Positions 1 to 6,502 of a DNA stretch of 13,253 nucleotides are shown here, in pieces. This DNA comes from Promethearchaeota archaeon. GTDB lineage: Archaea > Asgardarchaeota > Lokiarchaeia > Sigyniarchaeales > SOKP01. The notes below the pieces were generated by a model that did not search any database, was not told where the DNA came from, and was given only the letters and a program-made list of their open reading frames with translations. The stretch's first letter is position 1. Every line of letters begins with the position of its first letter. The stretch is from NCBI GenBank assembly GCA_030606095.1, contig JAUWHC010000029.1:1-13253 (forward strand), given 5' to 3'. A program made the translations under genes and the position numbers.

Positions 1-339
1 CCTCTTATCTCCGATCTTCATCAAACTTTCAATAATTAAAAATAAACGAGTTTTATCCTGCTCGTCTTCCGGTTTTTCGAGTTCTTTTTTTAACAGCTCT
101 ACAATTCGCAAAGTAGCTTTCGCGTTTTTAATTTCACCCATTGCTTCTATTATTCTGTTTATGACAATAGGTTCTTTTTCTAATCTTAAAGCTCTTGCCA
201 ATAAATTTGTGGCTCTTCCATCTTTAAAACGCCCAATCAGTCTAGCAGCAGAAGCGCGCTCCATTACATCTCCATGAAATAATTTTTTCAGGGCGAGATC
301 ATACTCATTAACTCTATCCTTAAAATTATTAGAATTCAT
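1..339 (-). CDS. HEAT-repeat protein, N-terminal part (runs off the window)
   Basis: An open frame of 113 codons starts at the ATG at 337-339 and reads without a stop to base 1, so the C-terminus lies outside. The visible protein is helical and repetitive, with HEAT/PBS-lyase-like units such as ERASAARLIGRFKDGRATNL (about residues 27-46) and a following unit containing IEAMGEIKNAKAT. Each unit pairs a hydrophobic helix with a G-x-[IF]-K-[DN]-x-[RK]-A turn. HEAT proteins are protein-binding scaffolds; no partner can be named. An in-frame ATG at 358-360 would add seven residues (MYHFSYL); the shorter start was preferred because the extension does not resemble the repeat and a TATA-like element near 377-390 would place transcription start near 355. 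The gene is divergent from the GTPase gene and may share its control region. Family call is fairly secure; start and function are not. Confidence 0.75.
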   Translation of the reverse strand, partial: MNSNNFKDRVNEYDLALKKLFHGDVMERASAARLIGRFKDGRATNLLARALRLEKEPIVINRIIEAMGEIKNAKATLRIVELLKKELEKPEDEQDKTRLFLIIESLMKIGDKR

Positions 340-504
340 TAAATAAGAAAAATGGTACATACATTAAAATTTGATTTTTATAAATAATTAAATTTGCTCA
401 TAAAAATTTCTTTTTTATTTGAATTTTTAGATAAAATCATTTGATATTTAACTAATCGTGTCTTAAATATATTTTAAATAAGAATTATTAACTTTTTTAT
501 TGCC
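340..504. promoter_or_regulatory. Divergent promoter region between HEAT-repeat and GTPase genes
   Basis: This AT-rich gap holds a TATA-like element at 465-480 (aaatatattttaaata), centred about 28-30 bases before the GTPase ATG, and an opposite-facing one near 377-390 for the HEAT gene. No Shine-Dalgarno sequence precedes the GTPase ATG, which fits a leaderless or nearly leaderless archaeal transcript. Assignment is by pattern and spacing only. Confidence 0.4.
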
Positions 505-1548
505 ATGTCTAAAGATTCCATCCTTTGCGTGTCGTATTTCGATACTATTCTCGGACCAAATACGCTTTATTGTAATTTCACATTAAATACTAAAGAACAC
601 CCTGATTTAAGAAGAATTCTGGAATTCACTGATGAAGAGGGAAATTTTGTATTCACTTTCCGAAAATACCAAACCATAAATCACATTTTTTATATCGATT
701 CAGAATACGCTCGAGGTGGAAAAGAATTGCTAATGATAACATATATGATCAGAGCGGCTTATTTTAAAGATGAAATTACTGATGTTTACAATTATTTGTT
801 ATCTAGAACTCCAGACCTCGAAATATTTGCTTCTGAGCTTAAAAATTTTAATGGTCTTACAGAACTTCTTCATAGTCACAAAAATCGAACAAATCAAAAA
901 AATATTCTAAGCTTGGCTTCGAAAAAATTTAAAAAAGATTTCTTAGACGTTTTTAACAGATATCTTGAAAAAATGACTCCACAAATAAATATAACCTCTC
1001 ATTTATTAGCTAAAGGAGACTTAAAGAAAGTTTATGTTTTTGGTCCAGAAAATACCGGAAAGACCACTTTCGTAAAGAATTTAGAGGTTATGCAATTCCT
1101 TCAATATAAGAACAACGCAATGAAAAGAGATTTAGCCAATAAAATTTATGACTTTATAATTGATAACATCGAAATCTTAACGTACGAATGTATTGAAGAT
1201 GATAAAAATGGAAAAATTGTAAAACTATATGAAGATTGTTTGGAAAATGCTCAAGGCTTCATTTTAATCTTTAACGCGTCCAATAAAGCCTTGATCAAAG
1301 AAACTATCGAAATGATTCAATTAGTCTTAAACAGATGTTTGGATAAGGGAGAATTTATGCCATTACTCATTATTGGCAACAAATTTCACGATAAAGAAGA
1401 AATAACTCCCGATTTGATTTATGAGAATTTTGATATGGATGAATTGGCGGAGTGTGGATTTCTTATCCAGTATTTTTCTATAAATATTCTTAACGAGGAT
1501 GAAAAAATTATCGAAGCAATTCGCTGGTTGCTGAAACAAATAATTTAG
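505..1548 (+). CDS. Longin-like domain fused to a degenerate Arf/Ras-type small GTPase
   Basis: This 347-residue protein has two parts. Residues 1 to about 130 resemble a longin/roadblock-type fold: the start (ILCVSYFDTILGPNTLYCN) has the short strand, FD and GP turn seen in longin-like proteins, followed by alternating strands and helices. Residues about 172-347 are a small GTPase fold with a good P-loop, GPENTGKTT (180-188), and an Arf-like stretch LENAQGFILIFNASN (246-260) matching the Arf NTQGLIFVVDSND region. The switch II motif (WDxxGQ in Arf) is lost and reads YECIEDDKNGK (227-237), without the aspartate, glycine or catalytic glutamine in place. The G4 motif is NKFHD (292-296) rather than NKxD. 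It may therefore bind nucleotide but hydrolyse it poorly, or act as a pseudo-GTPase. Such fusions are typical of Asgard archaea. There is no signal peptide or membrane helix, so it is cytosolic. GTPase fold is secure; the N-terminal domain name is an inference. Confidence 0.8.
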   Translation: MSKDSILCVSYFDTILGPNTLYCNFTLNTKEHPDLRRILEFTDEEGNFVFTFRKYQTINHIFYIDSEYARGGKELLMITYMIRAAYFKDEITDVYNYLLSRTPDLEIFASELKNFNGLTELLHSHKNRTNQKNILSLASKKFKKDFLDVFNRYLEKMTPQINITSHLLAKGDLKKVYVFGPENTGKTTFVKNLEVMQFLQYKNNAMKRDLANKIYDFIIDNIEILTYECIEDDKNGKIVKLYEDCLENAQGFILIFNASNKALIKETIEMIQLVLNRCLDKGEFMPLLIIGNKFHDKEEITPDLIYENFDMDELAECGFLIQYFSINILNEDEKIIEAIRWLLKQII

Positions 1549-1610
1549 ATAATCACTCGCCTTTATTATTTCAATATTATTAAAATTACTAATCTAACAC
1601 TTAGCATTTC

Positions 1611-2057
1611 TCAATTGTAGGGAGCTTTCCACTTTCTAAAATAAAGATCGTATTTTTTTAATAATTCTTTGGGATCCAATTGGCTCTCTTCTTGGATAGC
1701 CTTTAACGCTTCAAGAACGATCTCCGTTTGTAAAAGTTGAAATTCTTGGCCCTTCATATCGCTCGTAGTAAGATATCGATGACTTATTTCATTAGCTTTT
1801 AGACTATCCATAGTATTAATGTTGTATATATCCATAAAATAACCAATTATGAATGTGCCAAGTAACAGAATTGGAAATATTAATATTAACATCCAAATTG
1901 TTATATCAAAAGCTAAAGAGATTAATGAAATCGCACTCACGCTGGATACAACAATCGCGTAATAAGATTGCCCTAATTTTAATCGAGATAATTGTCTACC
2001 GATAAAATGCGCGCTCTTCACTCTTTTTATTACATTTGATTTTTTCAATCTTAACAT
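1611..2057 (-). CDS. Small membrane protein with two transmembrane helices, unknown function
   Basis: I do not recognise this 148-residue protein. The first 30 residues are basic (KKSNVIKRVKSA, RQLSRLK). Residues about 33-53 and 54-75 form two strongly hydrophobic segments (IVVSSVSAISLISLAF and IWMLILIFPILLLGTFIIGY) likely to make a tight membrane hairpin. The remaining 70 residues are polar and helical, probably cytosolic, and end in a KKYDLYFRKWKAP tail. The basic N-terminus and short loop suggest both termini face inward. The ATG at 2055-2057 is preceded by GGATGTGAT, close to the GGAGGTGAT anti-16S consensus, which supports this start. It is convergent with the GTPase gene and divergent from the glutaredoxin-like gene, so it is transcribed alone. 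That it is a real gene is likely; its role is unknown. Confidence 0.7.
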   Translation of the reverse strand: MLRLKKSNVIKRVKSAHFIGRQLSRLKLGQSYYAIVVSSVSAISLISLAFDITIWMLILIFPILLLGTFIIGYFMDIYNINTMDSLKANEISHRYLTTSDMKGQEFQLLQTEIVLEALKAIQEESQLDPKELLKKYDLYFRKWKAPYN

Positions 2058-2060
2058 ATA

Positions 2061-2069
2061 ATCACATCC
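2061..2069 (-). promoter_or_regulatory. Shine-Dalgarno site for the two-helix membrane protein
   Basis: On the minus strand GGATGTGAT matches the consensus GGAGGTGAT at eight of nine positions, three bases before the ATG at 2057. The spacing is a little short, but it is the best ribosome-binding match near this start. Confidence 0.45.
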
Positions 2070-2132
2070 AAATACATTTTATTTGAAATTAAATAACAAT
2101 AAATCATTATTTTTTTACATTTTAATAATTCA

Positions 2133-2148
2133 ATATAATATATAAAAA
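2133..2148 (+). promoter_or_regulatory. TATA-like element upstream of the glutaredoxin-like gene
   Basis: The run aatataatatataaaa is the strongest TATA-like stretch in the 190-base gap between the divergent genes at 2057 and 2248. A second candidate (tttatttatag) lies at 2190-2200. Either would give a leader of tens of bases, unlike the leaderless spacing seen at other genes here. Confidence 0.3.
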
Positions 2149-2247
2149 ATCTTCGTGGAAATCCGATTTGTTATCATATTTCCCCTTGTTTTATTTATAG
2201 ATTAGAAGGTGACTTTTTTTATTGAAGGTGAGTATTTTATAAATATT

Positions 2248-2544
2248 ATGAGTAAAATGCAAATACCTATTGTTATTACAAAAGAAGACTGTTCCAGGTG
2301 CCATGAATTAATTGACTGGTTAAAAAAATACGATGTTAAATACATTGAACGAGATATAAACGACGAAGAATTCGTTCACCAGCTACTACACGACGATAAT
2401 TTTCTAATAACTTTCTGTGACGCCGATGGATGCGTCGTAAATACGCCTGTTGTAATAATGAATGGAAAATATTGGTTTAAAGAACTCTGGGGCATTTCTG
2501 GTCTCAGAGAAAAAGAAGCTAAGAAATTGTTTGGAGTTAAATAA
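2248..2544 (+). CDS. Glutaredoxin/thioredoxin-like protein with CSRC motif
   Basis: Starting at the ATG at 2248 this is 98 residues. It has a thioredoxin-fold pattern: a first strand (IPIVITKEDC), the redox pair C15-S-R-C18 at the head of a helix, a second strand ending ERDIND, and the cis-proline loop NTPVV (65-69) before the strand VIMNGKYWF. These fit a glutaredoxin-like disulfide reductase of the cytosol. Two further cysteines (C57, C62) lie just before the cis-proline loop and are not part of the usual glutaredoxin core; they could form a second disulfide or metal site. A GTG at 2209 opens the same frame 13 codons earlier, but the added residues look like leader sequence. The next gene is convergent, so this one is monocistronic. 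Substrate unknown; fold call is good. Confidence 0.75.
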   Translation: MSKMQIPIVITKEDCSRCHELIDWLKKYDVKYIERDINDEEFVHQLLHDDNFLITFCDADGCVVNTPVVIMNGKYWFKELWGISGLREKEAKKLFGVK

Positions 2545-2562
2545 TTTTTTTTTTAATTTTTT
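2545..2562 (+). terminator. Poly-T terminator after the glutaredoxin-like gene
   Basis: Ten T residues at 2545-2554, then AA and six more T, follow directly on the stop codon. Archaeal intrinsic termination commonly uses such T-runs. It lies in the 26-base gap before the convergent flavoprotein gene. Confidence 0.5.
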
Positions 2563-2570
2563 ATTAAGTT

Positions 2571-3170
2571 TTATTGTTTAAGTTCAGCTAATCTTTTTAT
2601 AACTTTTCTAATTGTTCTTAATCCTTCTTCATCGTTTTGAACGCCTTCCTTACCTTTATCGTTACTCCATAAAGAAGCGCCCAAGTTCGCCCCGAACGCG
2701 CCACCTGATACGGAAACCATGTGATTTTGTTGGAAGAAATCTAGAATGCTTCTTATCGCAATTTCTTGCCCCCCGCTTCTATCACCACCTACCGCAAGAG
2801 CTACACCATATTTTCCTTTAAAAACATTCGGATTTTGGGCGACTAATCCACGACAGCGATCTAATATTGTTTTAAGTTGCCCCGAAAGATTTCCTTGAAA
2901 TACTGGGGTTCCGAATAATAAGAATTTAGCTTTTTCTAATTTAGGATAAAGGTCTTGAATGTCATCTTTATGAACGCATCCTTTTTTTTCTCTAACGCAA
3001 TAATTGCAATGTATACAAAATTTGATTTCTTTACCCCTTACCGTCCAATACTCAGTGTCAAAACTAAATTTTTCTGTAGCGTACTTTAGTGCGTACTGAA
3101 CGGCAAAATCTGTTCCTTGTTTTCTTGGGCTTCCACAGATTCCCAACAGTAGGTTCTTATTCTCCACCAT
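2571..3170 (-). CDS. Iron-sulfur flavoprotein (Isf) / NADPH-dependent FMN reductase family
   Basis: This 199-residue protein has a flavodoxin-like FMN domain: LLLGICGSPRKQGTD (7-21) forms the first strand and phosphate-binding loop, FGTPVFQG (86-93) and VGGDRSGGQE (127-136) the other flavin contacts. Between the first strands is the compact cluster motif C52-x2-C55-x2-C58-x6-C65, the spacing known from the Methanosarcina iron-sulfur flavoprotein (CX2CX2CX4-7C), where it binds one [4Fe-4S] cluster that passes electrons to FMN. Isf proteins accept electrons from ferredoxin and are linked to reduction of O2 or peroxide in methanogens; that role is only suggested here. It lies divergent to the HTH_10 regulator across a 77-base gap, so that regulator may control it. 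Length is normal for the family. Confidence in family is high. Confidence 0.88.
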   Translation of the reverse strand: MVENKNLLLGICGSPRKQGTDFAVQYALKYATEKFSFDTEYWTVRGKEIKFCIHCNYCVREKKGCVHKDDIQDLYPKLEKAKFLLFGTPVFQGNLSGQLKTILDRCRGLVAQNPNVFKGKYGVALAVGGDRSGGQEIAIRSILDFFQQNHMVSVSGGAFGANLGASLWSNDKGKEGVQNDEEGLRTIRKVIKRLAELKQ

Positions 3171-3247
3171 AATAATATTACAAATTTCTTCCTTTATTTA
3201 TTTTTATTCTAACAAAAGTTTTAAATTCTATTTAACTACTAGTAACG
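3171..3247. promoter_or_regulatory. Divergent promoter between the iron-sulfur flavoprotein and HTH_10 regulator
   Basis: On the plus strand ttttaaat at 3219-3226 is centred about 25 bases before the regulator ATG at 3248. On the minus strand a TATA-like AAATAAATAAA lies near 3191-3203, about 27 bases before the flavoprotein ATG. Both fit leaderless starts. A perfect 8-base palindrome, TACTAGTA, sits at 3237-3244 next to the regulator's start and could be an operator. Confidence 0.4.
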
Positions 3248-3904
3248 ATGGATTCACACAAAAAAGCGTGTTTAGCAAGAATCAAAATTAAATTTCCAGA
3301 TCAGATATGGATTTCCCACATTTTCAAGAAATTCCGTGAAATTCGAATGGAAATCGAATATTTTCTTCCTTACGATTTTGAAAATTCGATTGGAAATTCT
3401 ATTATTGAAATTTTTCATTATAATATAGCCTTATTAATAGATGAGGTTAAAAACCATAAATCCGTTATGGATTTTAGCATTTTGGAAAAGGAAGAGAATA
3501 GAGTTAAGTTTAACGTAAAAACAAAGGACCCATTTCTATTAGATGCTATAATTAAATGTGGTGTGTTAGTTAATTTCCCCGTGCGAGTAAGAGACGGATA
3601 CGCCTTCTGGAGGCTCGTATCGACTAGAGAAAGGATAGATGAGCTGTTAACTCTTTTTGAACAGAAATCAGTAAATTTTACTCTCCTTAAAATTGGTAAT
3701 TCTCCATATATTCTTGACGACAATAAAAATAAGTTAACTTATGCCGAATCCAATGTGTTGGACAAGGCAATATCCTCAGGTTTTTTTGAAATTCCTAGAA
3801 AAATATCTTTAGAAGCGTTAGCTAACGAACTAGGAAAATCAAAGTCAGCTTTATCTGTTATGTTAAGAAAGATAATTAAAAAGAAAGTAATAATTGAAAC
3901 CTAA
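3248..3904 (+). CDS. HTH_10 (bacterio-opsin-activator type) transcriptional regulator
   Basis: This 218-residue protein ends in the archaeal HTH_10 domain (about residues 163-215). The segment LTYAESNVLDKAISSGFFEI has the family's pattern of L-T-x-x-[EQ]-x-x-[VL]-L-x-x-A-x-x-x-G-[YF]-[FY]-x-x-P, and the recognition part reads LEALANELGKSKSALSVMLRK. Residues 1 to about 160 form an alpha/beta sensor-like region with no cysteine cluster and no PAS or GAF motif that I can identify; C8 and C104 are the only cysteines. Family members are DNA-binding regulators of archaeal metabolic genes. The 77-base divergent gap with the iron-sulfur flavoprotein suggests that gene as a target, perhaps along with self-regulation. 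The start is fixed by a TATA-like element 25 bases upstream. The ferredoxin-like gene is convergent downstream. Confidence 0.85.
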   Translation: MDSHKKACLARIKIKFPDQIWISHIFKKFREIRMEIEYFLPYDFENSIGNSIIEIFHYNIALLIDEVKNHKSVMDFSILEKEENRVKFNVKTKDPFLLDAIIKCGVLVNFPVRVRDGYAFWRLVSTRERIDELLTLFEQKSVNFTLLKIGNSPYILDDNKNKLTYAESNVLDKAISSGFFEIPRKISLEALANELGKSKSALSVMLRKIIKKKVIIET

Positions 3905-3925
3905 ACGAGAAATTCAATATCAGCA

Positions 3926-3953
3926 AAAAAAAGTTAAGAAAATAAAAAAAAAA
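3926..3953 (-). terminator. Poly-T terminator after the ferredoxin-like gene
   Basis: On the minus strand ten T (3953-3944) follow directly on the stop codon, and eight more T lie at about 3933-3926. They sit in the 49-base gap between convergent genes. Confidence 0.45.
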
Positions 3954-4784
3954 TCATATCCATTCTTCCTTAAAAATGGTCCCTTCAACACTTACTATTA
4001 TATACTTTATCGGCACTTTTCTTTTCGCTCTTTTTGCAGCCTCTTGAGCTAGCCCGAGTAAACCCCCACAACAAGGGATTTGCATCCTCATAACTGTTAG
4101 GGTGTTTATTTTTGCTTCGTCAAACCAAGCTCTAATCTTTTCGATGTAAACTTCTCTTCCTTGGTCGAGTTTAGGACAAGCGATCGCTATAGAATGGCCC
4201 TTTAAATATTTGTTATGATAATCACCAAGAGCATAAGCAACGCAGTCAGCTGTAAGGATCACATCTGCTCCTTGAAAGTAAGGGGCTGCTGGATTTATTA
4301 AATGCATTTGAACGGGCCACTGTCTTAATGTGGTGGGATTCTCTCCAGTTGCAATGGTCTGTTCCTCAAGTTCGTCAAATACCACTGTTTCACCAGAAGC
4401 ACAACTGCATATGTGATTTTCAAGTGTTATTTCGGAATCTTCCGAAGCACAGCCGCATTGGTGGGAATGTTCGGCAACAATTTGCTTCGCTTGATTTAAT
4501 TTTTCCTCCTCAATTTTTGACAAAGATTCTAAATGTTTCTCAACTTCTTCTTCGTCGAATTCTAACGCTTCTCTTTCAATAATCTCAAGAGCCCCTTCAG
4601 GACAGTCTCCTATACAAGCACCCAAGCCATCGCAAAAAACCTCGTTTACAACTTTAGCTTTGCCGTCTATTATTTCTAAGGCACCCTCTGCGCATCCTAT
4701 AACACATTGTCCACATCCAGTACACAAGTCTTCATCGATTTTAATTATTTTTCTTAAAATTCTTTGATGTTCTGTTTCAGTCAT
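3954..4784 (-). CDS. 4Fe-4S ferredoxin-like protein with long C-terminal cysteine-containing domain
   Basis: This 276-residue protein opens with a bacterial-type two-cluster ferredoxin domain. Motif I is complete, C21-TG-C24-GQ-C27-VIG-C31. Motif II reads C51-DGLGA-C57-IGD-C61-P, with L54 where the second cysteine should be, so the second cluster has three ligands from this domain and may be [3Fe-4S] or use another residue. The CDGLGAC form is familiar in this family. An acidic, probably coiled helix (about 75-104) leads to a His/Cys-rich stretch, HSHQCGC (106-112) and HICSC (124-128). The C-terminal part (about 150-276) has a conserved look with C181, C203 and a CCGG motif (238-241). Similar proteins in anaerobes often lie near hybrid-cluster protein or ferredoxin-dependent redox genes; none is in this window. 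It is divergent from the rubredoxin reductase. Partner and reaction are unknown. Confidence 0.82.
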   Translation of the reverse strand: MTETEHQRILRKIIKIDEDLCTGCGQCVIGCAEGALEIIDGKAKVVNEVFCDGLGACIGDCPEGALEIIEREALEFDEEEVEKHLESLSKIEEEKLNQAKQIVAEHSHQCGCASEDSEITLENHICSCASGETVVFDELEEQTIATGENPTTLRQWPVQMHLINPAAPYFQGADVILTADCVAYALGDYHNKYLKGHSIAIACPKLDQGREVYIEKIRAWFDEAKINTLTVMRMQIPCCGGLLGLAQEAAKRAKRKVPIKYIIVSVEGTIFKEEWI

Positions 4785-4903
4785 AATTAGCTAAAGTGTA
4801 AAATGAAATATAATTTTGAATTCGAACATGTTCATTAATAGTAATTCTGCTGTTATTTTTCATAATAAAAACTTTAAAATAATATAACAAAACTAATTAA
4901 CTT
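4785..4903. promoter_or_regulatory. Divergent promoter with palindromes between ferredoxin-like and reductase genes
   Basis: On the plus strand ctttaaaataatata at 4872-4886 is centred about 25 bases before the reductase ATG. On the minus strand a TATA-like AATTATATT near 4807-4815 is about 27 bases before the ferredoxin ATG. Just upstream of the latter are the perfect palindromes GAATTC (4818-4823), TTCGAA (4821-4826) and GAACATGTTC (4824-4833), placed where a regulator could control the minus-strand promoter. Confidence 0.42.
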
Positions 4904-6247
4904 ATGAAAGTTGTCATATTGGGAAATAATGTTGCTGGAACCTTTTCTGCTCAAAACATTAGATTTCTCAACAATGAAGTAGAAATTGAGATTTTTACTC
5001 AAGAAAATTATCCTTATTATTCGAGGGTACATCTTCCAGAATTAATTCCTGGGAAAACTAAAGCCGAAGATTTAATCGTTTTTGACGAAGAATGGTACAA
5101 AAACAAAGATTTGAAGTTGTATTTGAATAAAAAAGCAGTGAACATCGATCCAAAGAATAAAACTATCCTTTTTGAGAAGGATGATGAACCAGTACTATAT
5201 GATAAGCTGATCTTTGCTTTAGGAAGCACTCCAAATATTCCACCTATTAAAAATGCAAGAGAAATGAGGGATGATAACAAAGGAGTTTTCACTTTACGGA
5301 CTATAGACGACGCATTAAAGATCAGAGATTATATTAAAAAATTTGCTTTAAAGAAAGCTATTATAATTGGAGGAGGTCTTTTAGGTTTAGAATTAGCAAG
5401 TCAGATCAACGATTGTAATTTAGATACGACCGTTGTCGAATTTTTCCCCCGATTATTACCAAGACAACTAGATGAAGAATGCGGTACGATGCTAAAAGAT
5501 GAGATTGAAAGTAGAGGAATTAAAGTAATATTAAACGCCGCAACTGAAGAAATTTTAGGAGATGGAATGGTGAATAGCATAAAATTAAAAGATGGAAGAA
5601 AATTCGATTCTGATATAGTGTTAATTCAAGCGGGGATTCGACCTATAATAGATTTGGCAAAAAACGCTAATATTAAAACGGATCGAGGGATAATTATTAA
5701 CGAATTTTTAGAAACAAGCGAAAAAGACATTTATGCCGTCGGAGATTGCGTACAATTTAAAGACCAAATCTGGGGAATAATACCTGCTTGTATAGAACAA
5801 TCGAAAATTGTAGCCGCTTCAGTTCTTGAATTGAAAAAAGTTAAATACGAAGGAACTACGCCTAAAAATACTCTTAAAATCGTAGGGTTAGAATTAACTT
5901 CGATTGGCATTATTGACCCTATAAAAGAAGAAGGGACTGGGTGGGAAATCTTAAAAAAATCTGATAAAAAAGATTGTTGCTATCAAAAAATTGTGTTGAA
6001 AGATAATAAACTCAAAGGAGCAATTCTGTTTGGCGATAATAAAGCAATTTCTTACGTTTACAAAAAGATGGAACAAGATGTGGATAAGGAAGAACTCCGA
6101 AAGTTGCTTGAATTATATATTTACGAGTGCTCTAACTGCGGCGCAGAATACGACGAATCTAAAATGGATGTTCTTTTTAAAAATTTGCCAAAAGACTGGA
6201 GATGTCCAAACTGTAAAAACCCAAAAAAAGGGTTTAAAAAGAAATAG
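4904..6247 (+). CDS. NAD(P)H:rubredoxin oxidoreductase-type flavoprotein with fused C-terminal rubredoxin
   Basis: This 447-residue protein is a class-I pyridine-nucleotide-disulfide-type FAD oxidoreductase without the redox disulfide. The N-terminal FAD motif is VVILGNNVAG (3-12), an atypical G-N-N-V-A-G in place of GxGxxG; LIFALGSTP (102-110) and the FAD motif IYAVGDCV (276-283) follow. The NAD(P) motif is IIIGGGLLGLELA (153-165). The body resembles rubredoxin reductase and the N-terminal part of nitrite reductase NirB. Residues about 405-447 are a rubredoxin domain with knuckles C409-S-N-C412-G and C434-P-N-C437, followed by a basic FKKK tail. The enzyme would move electrons from NAD(P)H through FAD to its own iron site and on to free rubredoxin; the next gene is such a protein, 18 bases downstream. 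The start has a TATA-like element 25 bases upstream. Physiological acceptor unknown. Confidence 0.87.
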   Translation: MKVVILGNNVAGTFSAQNIRFLNNEVEIEIFTQENYPYYSRVHLPELIPGKTKAEDLIVFDEEWYKNKDLKLYLNKKAVNIDPKNKTILFEKDDEPVLYDKLIFALGSTPNIPPIKNAREMRDDNKGVFTLRTIDDALKIRDYIKKFALKKAIIIGGGLLGLELASQINDCNLDTTVVEFFPRLLPRQLDEECGTMLKDEIESRGIKVILNAATEEILGDGMVNSIKLKDGRKFDSDIVLIQAGIRPIIDLAKNANIKTDRGIIINEFLETSEKDIYAVGDCVQFKDQIWGIIPACIEQSKIVAASVLELKKVKYEGTTPKNTLKIVGLELTSIGIIDPIKEEGTGWEILKKSDKKDCCYQKIVLKDNKLKGAILFGDNKAISYVYKKMEQDVDKEELRKLLELYIYECSNCGAEYDESKMDVLFKNLPKDWRCPNCKNPKKGFKKK

Positions 6248-6265
6248 ACCGCTTAGGGTGAGAAA

Positions 6266-6412
6266 ATGTCAATTTATCGATGTCGAAAATGCAATTTTTT
6301 ATATGTAGACGACGAACAAAATGTGTGCTTCGAAGATTTAGACGATGATTATAGCTGTCCTCGTTGTAGTTGTTCAAAAAAAATGTTTACCGAAAAAGAA
6401 CTTCCAAAATAA
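6266..6412 (+). CDS. Small divergent rubredoxin-like protein (48 residues)
   Basis: ATG at 6266 opens a 48-codon frame ending at the TAA at 6410-6412. AGGGTGAG at 6255-6262, a strong Shine-Dalgarno match, lies three bases before the ATG and supports both gene and start. Rubredoxin knuckles are C6-R-K-C9 and C31-P-R-C34, with the FEDLDDDYSCP stretch (22-32) matching the rubredoxin FedlPddWvCP segment. It is odd in three ways: the central loop is shortened (22 residues from C9 to C31 against 30 in full-length rubredoxins), the glycine after each knuckle is lost (N10, S35), and two more cysteines are present (C21, C36). It is probably co-transcribed with the reductase 18 bases upstream and may be its electron acceptor, though its altered site could bind a different metal or tune the potential. 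Confidence 0.8.
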   Translation: MSIYRCRKCNFLYVDDEQNVCFEDLDDDYSCPRCSCSKKMFTEKELPK

Positions 6413-6472
6413 ATTTGAATACAAGCTGCTTTTATTAGAATATATAATTAAAAAATTAAAAATAAGATACGT

Positions 6473-6489
6473 AAAAATATATAAAATAT
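6473..6489 (+). promoter_or_regulatory. TATA-like element for the D-aminoacylase gene
   Basis: The run aaaaatatataaaatat is centred about 24 bases before the ATG at 6503, the spacing of a leaderless archaeal start. It supports ATG 6503 over the in-frame TTG at 6497. Confidence 0.45.
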
Positions 6490-6502
6490 CTGAGTTTTGA
6501 AA

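Noticed and set aside
2612..2821. Plus-strand reading frame of 69 codons opposite the iron-sulfur flavoprotein
   Set aside because: It lies wholly within a well-supported minus-strand gene and its translation shows no domain or sensible composition.
6030..6308. Plus-strand frame of 92 codons overlapping the end of the reductase and the small rubredoxin
   Set aside because: It is out of frame with both rubredoxin modules, whose cysteine knuckles are intact in their own frames.
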